A DNA stretch of 52,751 bases from positions 1 to 52,751 of the forward strand of contig JAJVIO010000055.1 of the NCBI GenBank assembly GCA_022071975.1, given 5' to 3'. This DNA comes from Planctomycetota bacterium. GTDB lineage: Bacteria > Planctomycetota > UBA8742 > UBA2392. Below the pieces are notes generated by a model. The model was not told the DNA's origin. It worked only from the letters and a program-made list of their open reading frames with translations, and searched no databases. Both the position numbers and the translations under genes were made by a program. Shown here in pieces: positions 22,942 to 30,652 of this stretch (position 1 is its first letter; every line of letters starts with the position of its first letter).

Positions 22942-24759
22942 CTACCGTTCGAAGTACTTGCGGGCGGCGTCGCGGTAGCGCCTTGGCAGACGCTCTTCTT
23001 CGTCGCGGGTGTTGATGCCGCTGCTGTCTGAGGCGCGGCCGGTGCCCTCGCGCCAGGCCTTTTCGTCGCCGGCCTTGTTCGGGTCCAGGCGCTCGGGGTC
23101 TTTGTTGGGGTCTTTTTCACCCTGTCCGGTGTCGCCGGTTTCCACGCCTTCTTCTTTACCGCCGCCGTCGATGGGCTTGGTGGGGTCGCCGGCTTTGCCT
23201 TCACCCGCGCCCCCGCCGCCGTTGGAGCCTTCTTTGCCGTTTTCGCCGCCACCCTGCTGGCTGCCGGCACTCTGGCCGGGTTTGCGCCCTTCCTTGCCCG
23301 CCTGCTCCCAGGCCTGCTTCCATTCTTCCGGAACGGCGTCCTTGGCCCATTCCGGCACTTCTTCCGGGCCCGCGGGGCGCTCGCCCTCGGGCATGTTCTT
23401 CATCATCTCTTCGGCGGCCTTCTTCAGGCCCTCGAACTCGCGCCCGTCTTTCAGCATTTCGCGCAGCGTGTCGGCATCTAGCTCCAGCCGTTCGCTGAGC
23501 TGGCGGGCGGCCTCGGCCATTTCCTTCGCCTGCTCGGGGTCAAGCTTGCCCGCCTCCAGCTGTTTCAGCAGCTCTTCCATCTCGCGGCCGTTGACATCCA
23601 GGTCACGCAGGGGGCTCGCGGCCTTGGAAAGCTCTTCCAGCGCGCGGGCGAGGGCGCGCTCGTCGATGTCCTGCAATTTCTCGAGCGCGGCCTTGATGGC
23701 CTCCGGGTCCATGCCTGAGGCCTGCATTTCTTTCTCGGCCTGTTCGCGGCGCTGCTGGGCCTGTTCCAGGGCCTGCTTGTCCAGCAGCTTCTCGAGGTTC
23801 TCGGCGGCGCGGCGCAGGCGCGCATCCTGGGGCGCCTGCTTGCTGGCCTCTTCCACTGCCTGACGCAACTCGTTGGCGCGGGCGGGGTCTACTGTGCCGT
23901 CCTTGTTGTATACCTGCTCAACAAGCTCATCGATCTGCTGTTTAGCGGCCTGCTGGTCGGTCTGCTCGATGGCTTCGGCCAGCTCGCGGGTGGCTTCGTT
24001 GGCAGCCAGGGCTTCGCGGGCGTCCTGCCTGCGTTCCTGTGCCTCGGTCTGGGCCTTGGCGCGGTCCACAAGACTGTTGGCTTCGCGCAGGGCGCGTTCT
24101 TTTTCCTGGCCGCCGGCCTGGGCGTTGCGGGCCGCCTGCTCCAGGTCATCGGCCAGTTGCTCCTGCTGTTTCGCGCCCAGCTCTTTGGCCCGCTCGGCTG
24201 CCGCGGCCGCCTCCTGGGCCAGCTTCTCGGCCTCTTCGGGCGGGGTGTCCACCTTGCGTTCGGCGGCTTCCTTTTCTTTGTCCTGCTCCGACTCCTGCAT
24301 CTGCGCGTAGACGTAGCGCGAGAACGGAACCAGCGCCAGCATCACCAGCAGGGCGACCAGCGCCTTGCGAAGCAGCGGCGGCTCCGGCAGCCGATGGTTG
24401 TCGAGCATGCGCACGGCCTTGTCGGCAACCGGCCTGCTGAAGGGGCTGTCGGGGTGTTCGCGCTCGAGCTCCCAGGCGCTGATGATCGAGCCCTCGGCCC
24501 GGCACCAGGCGTCGGCGGCCAGCACCACGGTGCGGTCGTCGGGACGCAGCAGCAGTGTGTACAGCACGTATGCCAGCGGGAACACCAGCGGCAGCGCGAT
24601 AGTAAGCCAGTAGCCGGGCAGGCCGACGGCGTCGCGCAGCCAGGGGGCGAAAATCACGATCACCAGGGCAACCAGCAGGCCAAGCAGAGCGGCCCAGCCG
24701 GCAAGGCGCAGCATCAGGTGCAGGCGGAAAGTTTTGATGCGGCGCTCAAGTTCGGTCAC
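22942..24759 (-). CDS. Membrane protein with long coiled coil (DUF4175-like)
   Basis: 605 aa. Two close hydrophobic segments (about 18-40 and 50-70) and a third near 130-150 anchor the N-terminus. From about 160 to 430 the protein is an Ala/Glu/Gln/Lys-rich coiled coil (EEAEKLAQEAAAAAERAK). A Gly/Lys/Asp-rich low-complexity linker follows, and the C-terminus is LPRRYRDAARKYFER. This layout resembles DUF4175-type envelope proteins found near MoxR/von Willebrand clusters, whose tails end in a similar RYRD..R.YF motif; no such cluster is here. GTG 24759 follows AAGGAG by five bases, the same AAGGAGCACCCGTG context as the XRE-cupin gene. Confidence 0.75.
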   Translation of the reverse strand: MTELERRIKTFRLHLMLRLAGWAALLGLLVALVIVIFAPWLRDAVGLPGYWLTIALPLVFPLAYVLYTLLLRPDDRTVVLAADAWCRAEGSIISAWELEREHPDSPFSRPVADKAVRMLDNHRLPEPPLLRKALVALLVMLALVPFSRYVYAQMQESEQDKEKEAAERKVDTPPEEAEKLAQEAAAAAERAKELGAKQQEQLADDLEQAARNAQAGGQEKERALREANSLVDRAKAQTEAQERRQDAREALAANEATRELAEAIEQTDQQAAKQQIDELVEQVYNKDGTVDPARANELRQAVEEASKQAPQDARLRRAAENLEKLLDKQALEQAQQRREQAEKEMQASGMDPEAIKAALEKLQDIDERALARALEELSKAASPLRDLDVNGREMEELLKQLEAGKLDPEQAKEMAEAARQLSERLELDADTLREMLKDGREFEGLKKAAEEMMKNMPEGERPAGPEEVPEWAKDAVPEEWKQAWEQAGKEGRKPGQSAGSQQGGGENGKEGSNGGGGAGEGKAGDPTKPIDGGGKEEGVETGDTGQGEKDPNKDPERLDPNKAGDEKAWREGTGRASDSSGINTRDEEERLPRRYRDAARKYFER

Positions 24760-24885
24760 GGGTGCTCCTTGAGGTATTGTAACGATTCAGCCTCGATTAA
24801 TTGACGAGAAAGGCGGTGCCGCGGTTTCAGGTTTTGGCGGGTGTGTCAGAAAACGTCGCAAGTCCAGCAGTAACAGTGAAATGCG

Positions 24886-24914
24886 TTGACGCTTAATGCG
24901 GCCCCTGATACGGT
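24886..24914 (+). promoter_or_regulatory. Candidate sigma-70 promoter for the MshEN gene
   Basis: TTGACG (24886-24891), a 17-bp spacer and TACGGT (24909-24914) lie about 93 bp before the start at 25007, in the divergent region with the coiled-coil gene. The -35 is strong and the -10 weak. Confidence 0.35.
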
Positions 24915-25006
24915 TTACAAAACCCCCTCGGTTACCATCATTCGAGCTCCGGATACGGACCGACCAAGGGGGAGGTCTGTATGCCGGCCAGTTGCGGGGT
25001 TGCACG

Positions 25007-25774
25007 ATGGCCTTTGAGCGCTTGAAACTGGGTGAGATGCTTCTCAAGAAGAAGCTGATTACCAAAGAGCAGCTGGACACGGCGATCGAATACCAGAAAT
25101 CGCTGGGCGGGAAGATCGGCGGCATCATCGTCAAACTTGGCTACATGACGGACGAAGCCCTGACCCGCGAGATCGCGCGCCACTACAACATGGAAGTGAC
25201 CGACCTGGCGAACATGATCCTGCCGGTCAACCTGTTGAAGGCCGTGCCCAAGGACATCATCGAGAAGCACCACCTGATCCCGGTGCACCAGACCGCCAAC
25301 GTGCTGACGGTCGCGATGAGCGACCCCACCGACTACGAAGCGCTGGACGAGCTGCAGTTCGTGACCGGCAAGAAGATCGAAACCACGCTGGCCACCCGCG
25401 ACTCCATCAAGCGCGCGATTGCCGAGTACCTCGACATCAAGGACCAGGAGTCACTCAGCGAGCCAGCCCTCAAGCCCAAGAGCGCCGGGCGCCTGCGCCC
25501 CGCCAGCAAGGGCAGCCTGGCCGCCCTGCGCGAAGCCACAGAATCGTCGCTGGTTGACAGCGTGCGCGAGCGCCTGTCGGAATCCAGCGCCAAACTGAGC
25601 ACCACCGCCATCACGCGCGCGGACCTGCGCGCGGCCGTGATTCCTGTCCTGCTGAAGAAGGGCCTGATCACGGAGCAGGAGTTGTATGACAGCGTCATTG
25701 AGCTGCTGAAGCGCAAAGGCGTGCTGGATCAGCGGGAGTTGTCCGATCGCGCCAAAGAGCTGGGCGGTCGGTAA
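25007..25774 (+). CDS. MshEN (GspE N-terminal)-domain protein without ATPase
   Basis: 255 aa. Residues about 5-145 are a MshEN/T2SSE_N domain: LKLGEMLLKKKLITKEQLDTAIEYQ, KIGGIIVKLGYMTDEALTREIA and LIPVHQTANVLTVAMSDPTDYEALDELQFVTGKKIE. In several proteins this domain binds c-di-GMP or couples to secretion/pilus ATPases. The C-terminal part is a charged linker (DQESLSEP..SAGRLRPASKGS) and a helical segment with a second LLKKGLITEQELYDSVIELLK motif, a partial repeat of the N-terminal motif. No Walker motifs exist. ATG 25007 is clear from homology. It precedes the HU-receiver-ATPase gene by 74 bp on the same strand, probably co-transcribed. Confidence 0.82.
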   Translation: MAFERLKLGEMLLKKKLITKEQLDTAIEYQKSLGGKIGGIIVKLGYMTDEALTREIARHYNMEVTDLANMILPVNLLKAVPKDIIEKHHLIPVHQTANVLTVAMSDPTDYEALDELQFVTGKKIETTLATRDSIKRAIAEYLDIKDQESLSEPALKPKSAGRLRPASKGSLAALREATESSLVDSVRERLSESSAKLSTTAITRADLRAAVIPVLLKKGLITEQELYDSVIELLKRKGVLDQRELSDRAKELGGR

Positions 25775-25848
25775 CCGTTCCCTTGCGGCCGAGTTTGGGT
25801 TAGACTGGCGGCTTCACATCTGGCACGTCCAAAACACGGGGCGTAGGC

Positions 25849-27243
25849 ATGAAGACCTGGAATTCATCCGAGATCATTCCCGAAGTCGCCCGGGCAGCCG
25901 GCGTTGACGCAGGGGTTACGCAGCAGGTTGTTGACGCAATCTTGGACTTTGTGCGCCAGTCATTGGTGGCCGGCAAATCCGTTGAGCTGTCGAACCTGGG
26001 CCGCATCTCCTGTCCCGCCAAGGGCAAGAAGGGCAGCGCCACCGTCCCCGGCGCGGACACGCAGGACGCCATCGAGGGCGCCCACGGCCTGAACACCAGC
26101 GACGTGGCCTCCGTGGCCGGCGCGCTGGTGGACGCCATCATCGGCAAGGTGATGCGCCACGACGTGGTTGAGCTCAGCGGCTTCGGCCAGTTCCGCCTGA
26201 AAGAACGCAAGGCGCAGATCGTCCCCGCCGAAGACGGCCATGAGGGCGTGCGCACCATCGCCGTTTCCAAGCGCAGCGTCGAGTTCAGCGCCGCGCCGCA
26301 GCTGATTGATACCGTGCAGGGCGGCGCCGTGGAGTTCGAGGCGTCGGGCAAGCTGAAAGAGCAGCTTGAATCCGCCCGCGCGAACAAAATTCTGCTCGGC
26401 TGCAAAGACGCCGAGGACCCGTTCATCAAGACCATCGAGTACCACTTCAGCAAGGCCGGCTGGATCGTCGAAGTGGTCACCAGCCTCGACCAGGCCAAGC
26501 AGTACCTGATTGAGGACCCGATCAGCCTGATCATCATCGACTGCGTGATGCCGGACGCCGACGCCGTGGTCGAGTACGCCAAGACCCACAAGGTCAGCTC
26601 GCTGGTGCCGATCCTCGAGATGCTGCCGGCGGGCAAGGAAAAGGCCTGGTTCAAGACCTTCCGCTTCCTGGGCAACGAGCAGCTTTCGCAGCCCTTTGAA
26701 GTGAAGGACATGCTCGAGCTCGGTGAGCGCGAGCTTGAGCGCAGCACCGAAGAACAGGCCGTCTTCGAGCAGGAAGTCTACTTCCGCTTCCCCACCGAGG
26801 ACCGCTGGATCGACCGCGCCAACGAAATCGCCGCGCGCCTGTTTGCCGACAGCGGGCTCAACGAAGGCCAGCAGGTGCAGATGTGCACGGCCTTCCGCGA
26901 ATCATGCAGCAACGCGGCCCAGCACGGTAACCGCCACCGCCGCGACCGCTTCGTGGACGTGGAATACTACCTCGACGCCAAGCGCCTGACCGTGGTGGTG
27001 AGCGACCAGGGTAAGGGCTTCGACTGGCGCCTGTACGTAGCGCCCGAGGACGGCGCCGTTGACCGCGTGCGCGAACGCCGCAAGGCCGGCAAGCTGGGCG
27101 GCCTGGGCATCATGCTGATGACCAAGTGCGTGGATAAGGTCGAGTACAACGACGAGGGTAACCGCATCACCCTGACCAAGTTCAAGGAAGAGCGCACCAA
27201 GGCCGGCGTGGCCCAGCCGCAAGCCGCCTTCCAGCGCCGCTAG
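25849..27243 (+). CDS. Fusion of two HU/IHF-like domains, degenerate receiver and RsbW-type ATPase
   Basis: 464 aa. Residues about 1-75 (WNSSEIIPEVARAAGV, GKSVELSNLGRISC) and about 80-158 (VASVAGALVDAII, HDVVELSGFGQFRLKERKAQ) look like successive HU/IHF folds. Only the second keeps the GFG-F-x-x-R element, and neither has the RNP arm tip. About 178-292 is a receiver: Asp231 (LIIIDCVMP) fits the phosphoacceptor, but the usual switch Lys before PF is Gln281. About 310-450 is a GHKL ATPase of the RsbW/SpoIIAB class: N box ESCSNAAQHGN (Glu351, Asn355), G1 SDQGKGFD (Asp386), G2 LGGLGIMLM. This suggests a DNA- or nucleoid-bound anti-sigma-type kinase controlled by a signal. Each domain call is from motifs; the combination is unfamiliar to me. 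Confidence 0.83.
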   Translation: MKTWNSSEIIPEVARAAGVDAGVTQQVVDAILDFVRQSLVAGKSVELSNLGRISCPAKGKKGSATVPGADTQDAIEGAHGLNTSDVASVAGALVDAIIGKVMRHDVVELSGFGQFRLKERKAQIVPAEDGHEGVRTIAVSKRSVEFSAAPQLIDTVQGGAVEFEASGKLKEQLESARANKILLGCKDAEDPFIKTIEYHFSKAGWIVEVVTSLDQAKQYLIEDPISLIIIDCVMPDADAVVEYAKTHKVSSLVPILEMLPAGKEKAWFKTFRFLGNEQLSQPFEVKDMLELGERELERSTEEQAVFEQEVYFRFPTEDRWIDRANEIAARLFADSGLNEGQQVQMCTAFRESCSNAAQHGNRHRRDRFVDVEYYLDAKRLTVVVSDQGKGFDWRLYVAPEDGAVDRVRERRKAGKLGGLGIMLMTKCVDKVEYNDEGNRITLTKFKEERTKAGVAQPQAAFQRR

Positions 27244-27260
27244 CAACAAGCAAACCCAAA

Positions 27261-27288
27261 AAAGCCCCCGCGGAAACGCGGGGGCTTT
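27261..27288 (+). terminator. Rho-independent terminator of the HU-receiver-ATPase gene
   Basis: AAAGCCCCCGCG-GAAA-CGCGGGGGCTTT with a GAAA tetraloop and a TTTT end, 17 bp after the stop. Confidence 0.9.
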
Positions 27289-27319
27289 TGCGTCCATCTG
27301 CCACAACCGGGGATAAGCA

Positions 27320-27347
27320 CCAGGGTGCCTGTCCCTTGGCACCCTGG
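27320..27347. repeat. Hairpin CCAGGGTGCC/GGCACCCTGG
   Basis: A 10-bp perfect stem with loop TGTCCCTT between the terminator at 27261 and the next gene. Its GGTGCCTGTCCC strand matches the recurrent hairpin family, here in a rearranged order. Confidence 0.55.
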
Positions 27348-27492
27348 CAAAAATCTGAAAAAACTTTTCCGCCTGCCAAGGCCGTGGTTTTCGGCCTTTG
27401 GGGCTTTGGCTGTTTCGCGGACACCCAAAAACCACTGCCATCCGCCGCATAGGGTGTGGGCGGGTTTTCCGCCCGAACTTCGGAGAACACCC

Positions 27493-27996
27493 ATGTCCCG
27501 ATTCCAGAAAGTCCGCGGCTTTGAGCGCAACCCCCGCAGCCGCGAAAGCGTGATCAGCTCGATCTGCAGCGCCCAGCGCATCTACCTTGAGACCGGCGGC
27601 GAAGACATCGACTTCGGCATCCGCTCCGCGCGCGCCACGTTGAAGATGTACCACGAGCAGTGCGAAGGCCGGCCGCACCCCGGCGTCGAGCCGATCACCC
27701 ACGCCCAGGCCGACCGCGCCCGGGCGCAGCTTGCGAGCTTCACGCGCCAGCGCGAGCGCAAGCTCGAGCAGATCCACGCGATGGTTGAAGAGATGTACGC
27801 CCACACCGACCAGTTCGCCGCGGAACAAGAACCGAACGCGGAACGGAACGCGGACGCGGAACGGAACGCGGACGTCCCGTCCGCCATCACGCCTGTGACG
27901 GACGAAAACAAAGAAACGTGCGGCGAAGCGCCGATTTCCGCGGAGCCGCAGGCGGATCAGGGGTCCGCGCTCCCTGCCACCAAACAGGCCGGGTAG
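27493..27996 (+). CDS. Hypothetical charged protein with an ERNAD repeat
   Basis: 167 aa from ATG 27493, with GGAG seven bases upstream. Residues 1-105 are a basic, helical domain (FQKVRGFERNPRSRESVISSICSAQRIYLETGG and QADRARAQLASFTRQRERKLEQI). After about 110 the protein becomes acidic and low-complexity, including the tandem PNAERNADAERNAD produced by a short DNA repeat. No signal peptide, TM segment or known motif. It is a single gene, and the nearby hairpins (27320, 28004) flank it. Function unknown. Confidence 0.6.
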   Translation: MSRFQKVRGFERNPRSRESVISSICSAQRIYLETGGEDIDFGIRSARATLKMYHEQCEGRPHPGVEPITHAQADRARAQLASFTRQRERKLEQIHAMVEEMYAHTDQFAAEQEPNAERNADAERNADVPSAITPVTDENKETCGEAPISAEPQADQGSALPATKQAG

Positions 27997-28003
27997 CAAA
28001 CAG

Positions 28004-28026
28004 GACAGGCGCCAAAGGTGCCTGTC
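28004..28026. repeat. Hairpin GACAGGCGCC/GGTGCCTGTC
   Basis: A near-perfect stem with an AAA loop, eight bases after the stop at 27996. It is a member of the GGGGACAGGCACC-type family and may terminate the upstream gene, although the following bases are ACAAGG. Confidence 0.55.
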
Positions 28027-28110
28027 ACAAGGCGATCTTTGAAATCTTGAACCGCGTGCGGACCGGAGGTCCGCGCTCCGTTGCGCGGTCCGTGGCACGC
28101 TCCGTGGTGG

Positions 28111-28145
28111 AAAAAACACAACCGGCGCGGTTTCCCGCGCCGGTT
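28111..28145 (-). terminator. Rho-independent terminator of the lipoprotein gene
   Basis: Read on the minus strand, AACCGGCGCG pairs with CGCGCCGGTT and is followed by GTGTTTTTT, 21 bp past the stop at 28166. Confidence 0.85.
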
Positions 28146-28165
28146 GGATTGCGTGGCTAATTCAA

Positions 28166-28885
28166 TTACCACTTGAGCAGCGGGGTGGCGTCGTCGCCAC
28201 TGGCCTTCAGCTCGGTGACCATGCCCGCAGCTTCGGTCTTGATCACGCCGCCGAAGTAGCCGCCGTCAGCGTTCCAGCTCTTGCTCTCCCAGCCCTCACC
28301 CTTCATGGTGATGAGCTTGCCGCTCCACTTCTTGCCGGCGATCTCGACGTCCGAGAAAGCTTCCTCGGTCATCTCGTAGTTGGCGGTGCCGCCGCAGGTG
28401 GCTTCCGGCTTCTCCATGATCTGGATCTCGGCGCCGGCTTCGCCCGGCTTGCCGATCCAGGCCTTCTTGACGTTGACGTCGCCAGCGGTGGTGACGCCCA
28501 GGTCAACTTCGAAGGCGATAACGTAGTCGGACATCGCGTATTCGCTGTCCGTCTTCATCTGCCACTCGATGATAGCCGTGCCGCCGTCAACCTTGGCAAC
28601 CTGCCAACGCTGGGTGGTCTTGGTGCCGTAAGCCTCGCTGCCGGTCTCCCAGTACTGGCCCGCGGCCGGATCAGCGTGAACGCCAACCCAGTACTGAGCC
28701 TTGATGGTGCCGTTCTTGTACATGTCGATGGTGCTGTCGCTGCTGTCCATCTTGCTGGTGCCGCCGCCACCGCAGCCGCCGCCACAAGCTTCGCCATCGC
28801 CACCACCGTCGCCGCCGCCGCTGCTACCGCAAGCTGCAAGAGCCATCACGCCGGCGAACATAAGAAACGCAAAAACCTTCTTCAT
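28166..28885 (-). CDS. Lipoprotein, paralog of the secreted protein at 2403
   Basis: 239 aa. MKKVFAFLMFAGVMALAAC is a lipoprotein signal with lipobox LAAC, followed by a Gly/Ser/Cys-rich linker (GGGDGEACGGGCGGGG). The mature domain keeps AGQYWETGS, SDYVIAF, AWIGKPGE, the W-x-G-x-L strand, GGYFGGVIKT and PLLKW in the same order as the 2403-3128 protein. It lacks that copy's charged insert and has an added CGG segment. ATG 28885 follows AGGAGT by seven bases. The domain is unrecognised; the strict conservation of the GQYWETGS and AWIGKPGE loops suggests ligand or partner binding at the membrane surface. Confidence 0.78.
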   Translation of the reverse strand: MKKVFAFLMFAGVMALAACGSSGGGDGGGDGEACGGGCGGGGTSKMDSSDSTIDMYKNGTIKAQYWVGVHADPAAGQYWETGSEAYGTKTTQRWQVAKVDGGTAIIEWQMKTDSEYAMSDYVIAFEVDLGVTTAGDVNVKKAWIGKPGEAGAEIQIMEKPEATCGGTANYEMTEEAFSDVEIAGKKWSGKLITMKGEGWESKSWNADGGYFGGVIKTEAAGMVTELKASGDDATPLLKW

Positions 28886-29043
28886 AATCAACACTCCTGA
28901 AGATAATGGAATGAGTCAGAGCGACTTTGCTCCCCCGTTTGAGGATGCGAAGTCTAGGTAGCCGCCACCCCGGGTGCAATAGTCAAAATTAATCAAAATG
29001 ACAGCTTCGTGACGCGATGCATCTCAGCTTAGCAGGCACTAAC

Positions 29044-30072
29044 ATGCCGTCACAACGTGACTTACAACTTTCGCGCAACACTTTCAGCTGGTTGTCTTCA
29101 CCCGGTGTGGCGGCCCTTTCGCTGCTTTTCCTGCACCCGCACCACGCCTCCGCGTTCAACGGCTCCCTCGCAAACGTGACGGCGAGACCCTCCCGCATCT
29201 GGTTGCGTGACAGCCAGGGCAATCCCCTCGACGAAGTCATGGCCTGCCGCGAGCGCGGCGGCATCCTGCTTTCCTGCCATGGCGGCCCCGCCGTGCGCCG
29301 CGCCCTGGAAGCCGAGCTGCTGCGCGCCGGCTATCAGGAAACCACGCCCGCCCCATTCGGCCGCAGCCCTTTCGAGATTGCCACGCTGGGATTGCTACCT
29401 GGGGTGCGGGGCGAAGCGGCCGTCAGCCTGGTGCTTGAGGCGGCCGGTCAGCAGCAGGCCCTGTCGGATGTCCTGGCTGCGCCGACACAGGTCTCTGCCC
29501 TGCTGGCGGCAAGCGAAGCCGTCCGCTACCTGCTTGAGCCGCCTCGCGTACAGTTGTGGGGGCCAGTGAACGCCGGTAAGTCCAGCCTGCTGAATGCCTT
29601 GTGCGGACGGACCCTGGCCGCCACCGGGGCTGAACCGGGCCTGACCCGGGACGTGATCGAGGGCAGCTTCGAACACGCGGGCTTCGCCATCCGGCTGTTT
29701 GACGCACCCGGCACCTGGGCCGGACACACGGCGCTCGACGCCGCCGCCCAGCAACTGGCGCAGGCCTGGGAGCAGCAGGCCGACCTGACCATTGAGCTCT
29801 CCCCCACCCCGGTTGAGCCTCAGCCCGGCCGTTGGCTGCTGCACAGCCGCGCCGACGAGCAGCCGGGTGACTGGGCCCCGCGCGTCAGCGTGAATGAACC
29901 GGCCAGCCTGTCGGCCCTGAAAGACAGGCTGGTAGAGCACTTCTACGGCCACCTGCGCCGGCTGCGCCCCGAACAGCGCTTCGCCGTGCATCCCGGCCTG
30001 CGGGAGGACCTTGCGGCGCTGGCCGCCGGCCGCCTGAATACCGACGAGTTGAGGGCGAAGTGGCTTGATTAG
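29044..30072 (+). CDS. Reduced MnmE/TrmE-like GTPase
   Basis: 342 aa. The N-terminus NTFSWLSSPGVAALSLLFL matches the TrmE N domain that binds tetrahydrofolate (usual form ATPPGRGAIAVIRLSG). The GTPase domain has Walker A GPVNAGKSSLLNALCGR, G2 GLTRDVIEG and G3 DAPGTW. The G4 NKxD is degraded to SRAD, and the C-terminal CxGK of MnmE, needed for wobble-uridine modification, is absent. The protein is about 110 residues shorter than MnmE. It is probably a diverged relative with a different role. ATG 29044 is preferred to ATG 29017. It precedes pyrR by 46 bp, same strand. Confidence 0.8.
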   Translation: MPSQRDLQLSRNTFSWLSSPGVAALSLLFLHPHHASAFNGSLANVTARPSRIWLRDSQGNPLDEVMACRERGGILLSCHGGPAVRRALEAELLRAGYQETTPAPFGRSPFEIATLGLLPGVRGEAAVSLVLEAAGQQQALSDVLAAPTQVSALLAASEAVRYLLEPPRVQLWGPVNAGKSSLLNALCGRTLAATGAEPGLTRDVIEGSFEHAGFAIRLFDAPGTWAGHTALDAAAQQLAQAWEQQADLTIELSPTPVEPQPGRWLLHSRADEQPGDWAPRVSVNEPASLSALKDRLVEHFYGHLRRLRPEQRFAVHPGLREDLAALAAGRLNTDELRAKWLD

Positions 30073-30118
30073 CACCGCCCGCCATTCCAGACTTTTCCCT
30101 TTCCAACGGGAATGAGTC

Positions 30119-30652
30119 GTGACTGAAAGCGTCCTCCACCAGAGGAAGGCCATCGACGCCGAATTGAAGCGGCTGGCCGCCGAGATCACCCGCGGCGAGA
30201 CCCAGCCCCCGGCCCTGATCGGCATCCGCACCCATGGCGTGACCGTGGCCAGGCGGCTGGCCGACGCCATCCAGGCCGCCGGCCTGCCGCGCCCGGACCT
30301 GGGTGCCATCGATATCACCCTGTACCGTGACGACCTGGCCGGGCGCGCCCTGCCGCAGGTGCACGGCAGCGAGATCCCCTTCGACATTGAAGGCCGCCGC
30401 GTCGTGCTGGTCGATGACGTGCTGTTCACCGGGCGCACCGTGCGCGCGGCACTGACCGAACTGGCCGACTACGGCCGTCCACGGCGCATCCAGCTGTGCG
30501 TGCTGGTGGACCGTGGCCACCGCGAGGTGCCGATCTGCGCCGACTTCACGGGCTTCAAGGTGGAAACCCGGCCGGACCAGCGCATCAAGGTGCGCCTCGG
30601 CGAGAGCGGTTCAGACACAGATGCAGTCGTGCTGCTGGAGGGCGAGGAATGA
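30119..30652 (+). CDS. pyrR: PyrR-type uracil phosphoribosyltransferase / pyrimidine regulator
   Basis: 177 aa. ALIGIRTHGVTVARRLADAI, LGAIDITLYRDDL, and the PRPP-binding loop VVLVDDVLFTGRTVRAAL are diagnostic of PyrR, and LVDRGHREVPI with KVETRPDQRIKVRL completes the family pattern. It converts uracil and PRPP to UMP and, in other bacteria, binds pyr mRNA to attenuate transcription. No pyr genes or an evident attenuator are next to it, so an RNA target would lie elsewhere. The start is GTG 30119, with CGGGAATGAG just upstream. The stop overlaps the next start (ATGA at 30649). Confidence 0.93.
   Translation: MTESVLHQRKAIDAELKRLAAEITRGETQPPALIGIRTHGVTVARRLADAIQAAGLPRPDLGAIDITLYRDDLAGRALPQVHGSEIPFDIEGRRVVLVDDVLFTGRTVRAALTELADYGRPRRIQLCVLVDRGHREVPICADFTGFKVETRPDQRIKVRLGESGSDTDAVVLLEGEE

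Noticed and set aside
24157-24804. Plus-strand ORF antisense to the coiled-coil gene
   Set aside because: Shadow of the Ala/Glu-rich coiled coil on the opposite strand; no conserved motif.
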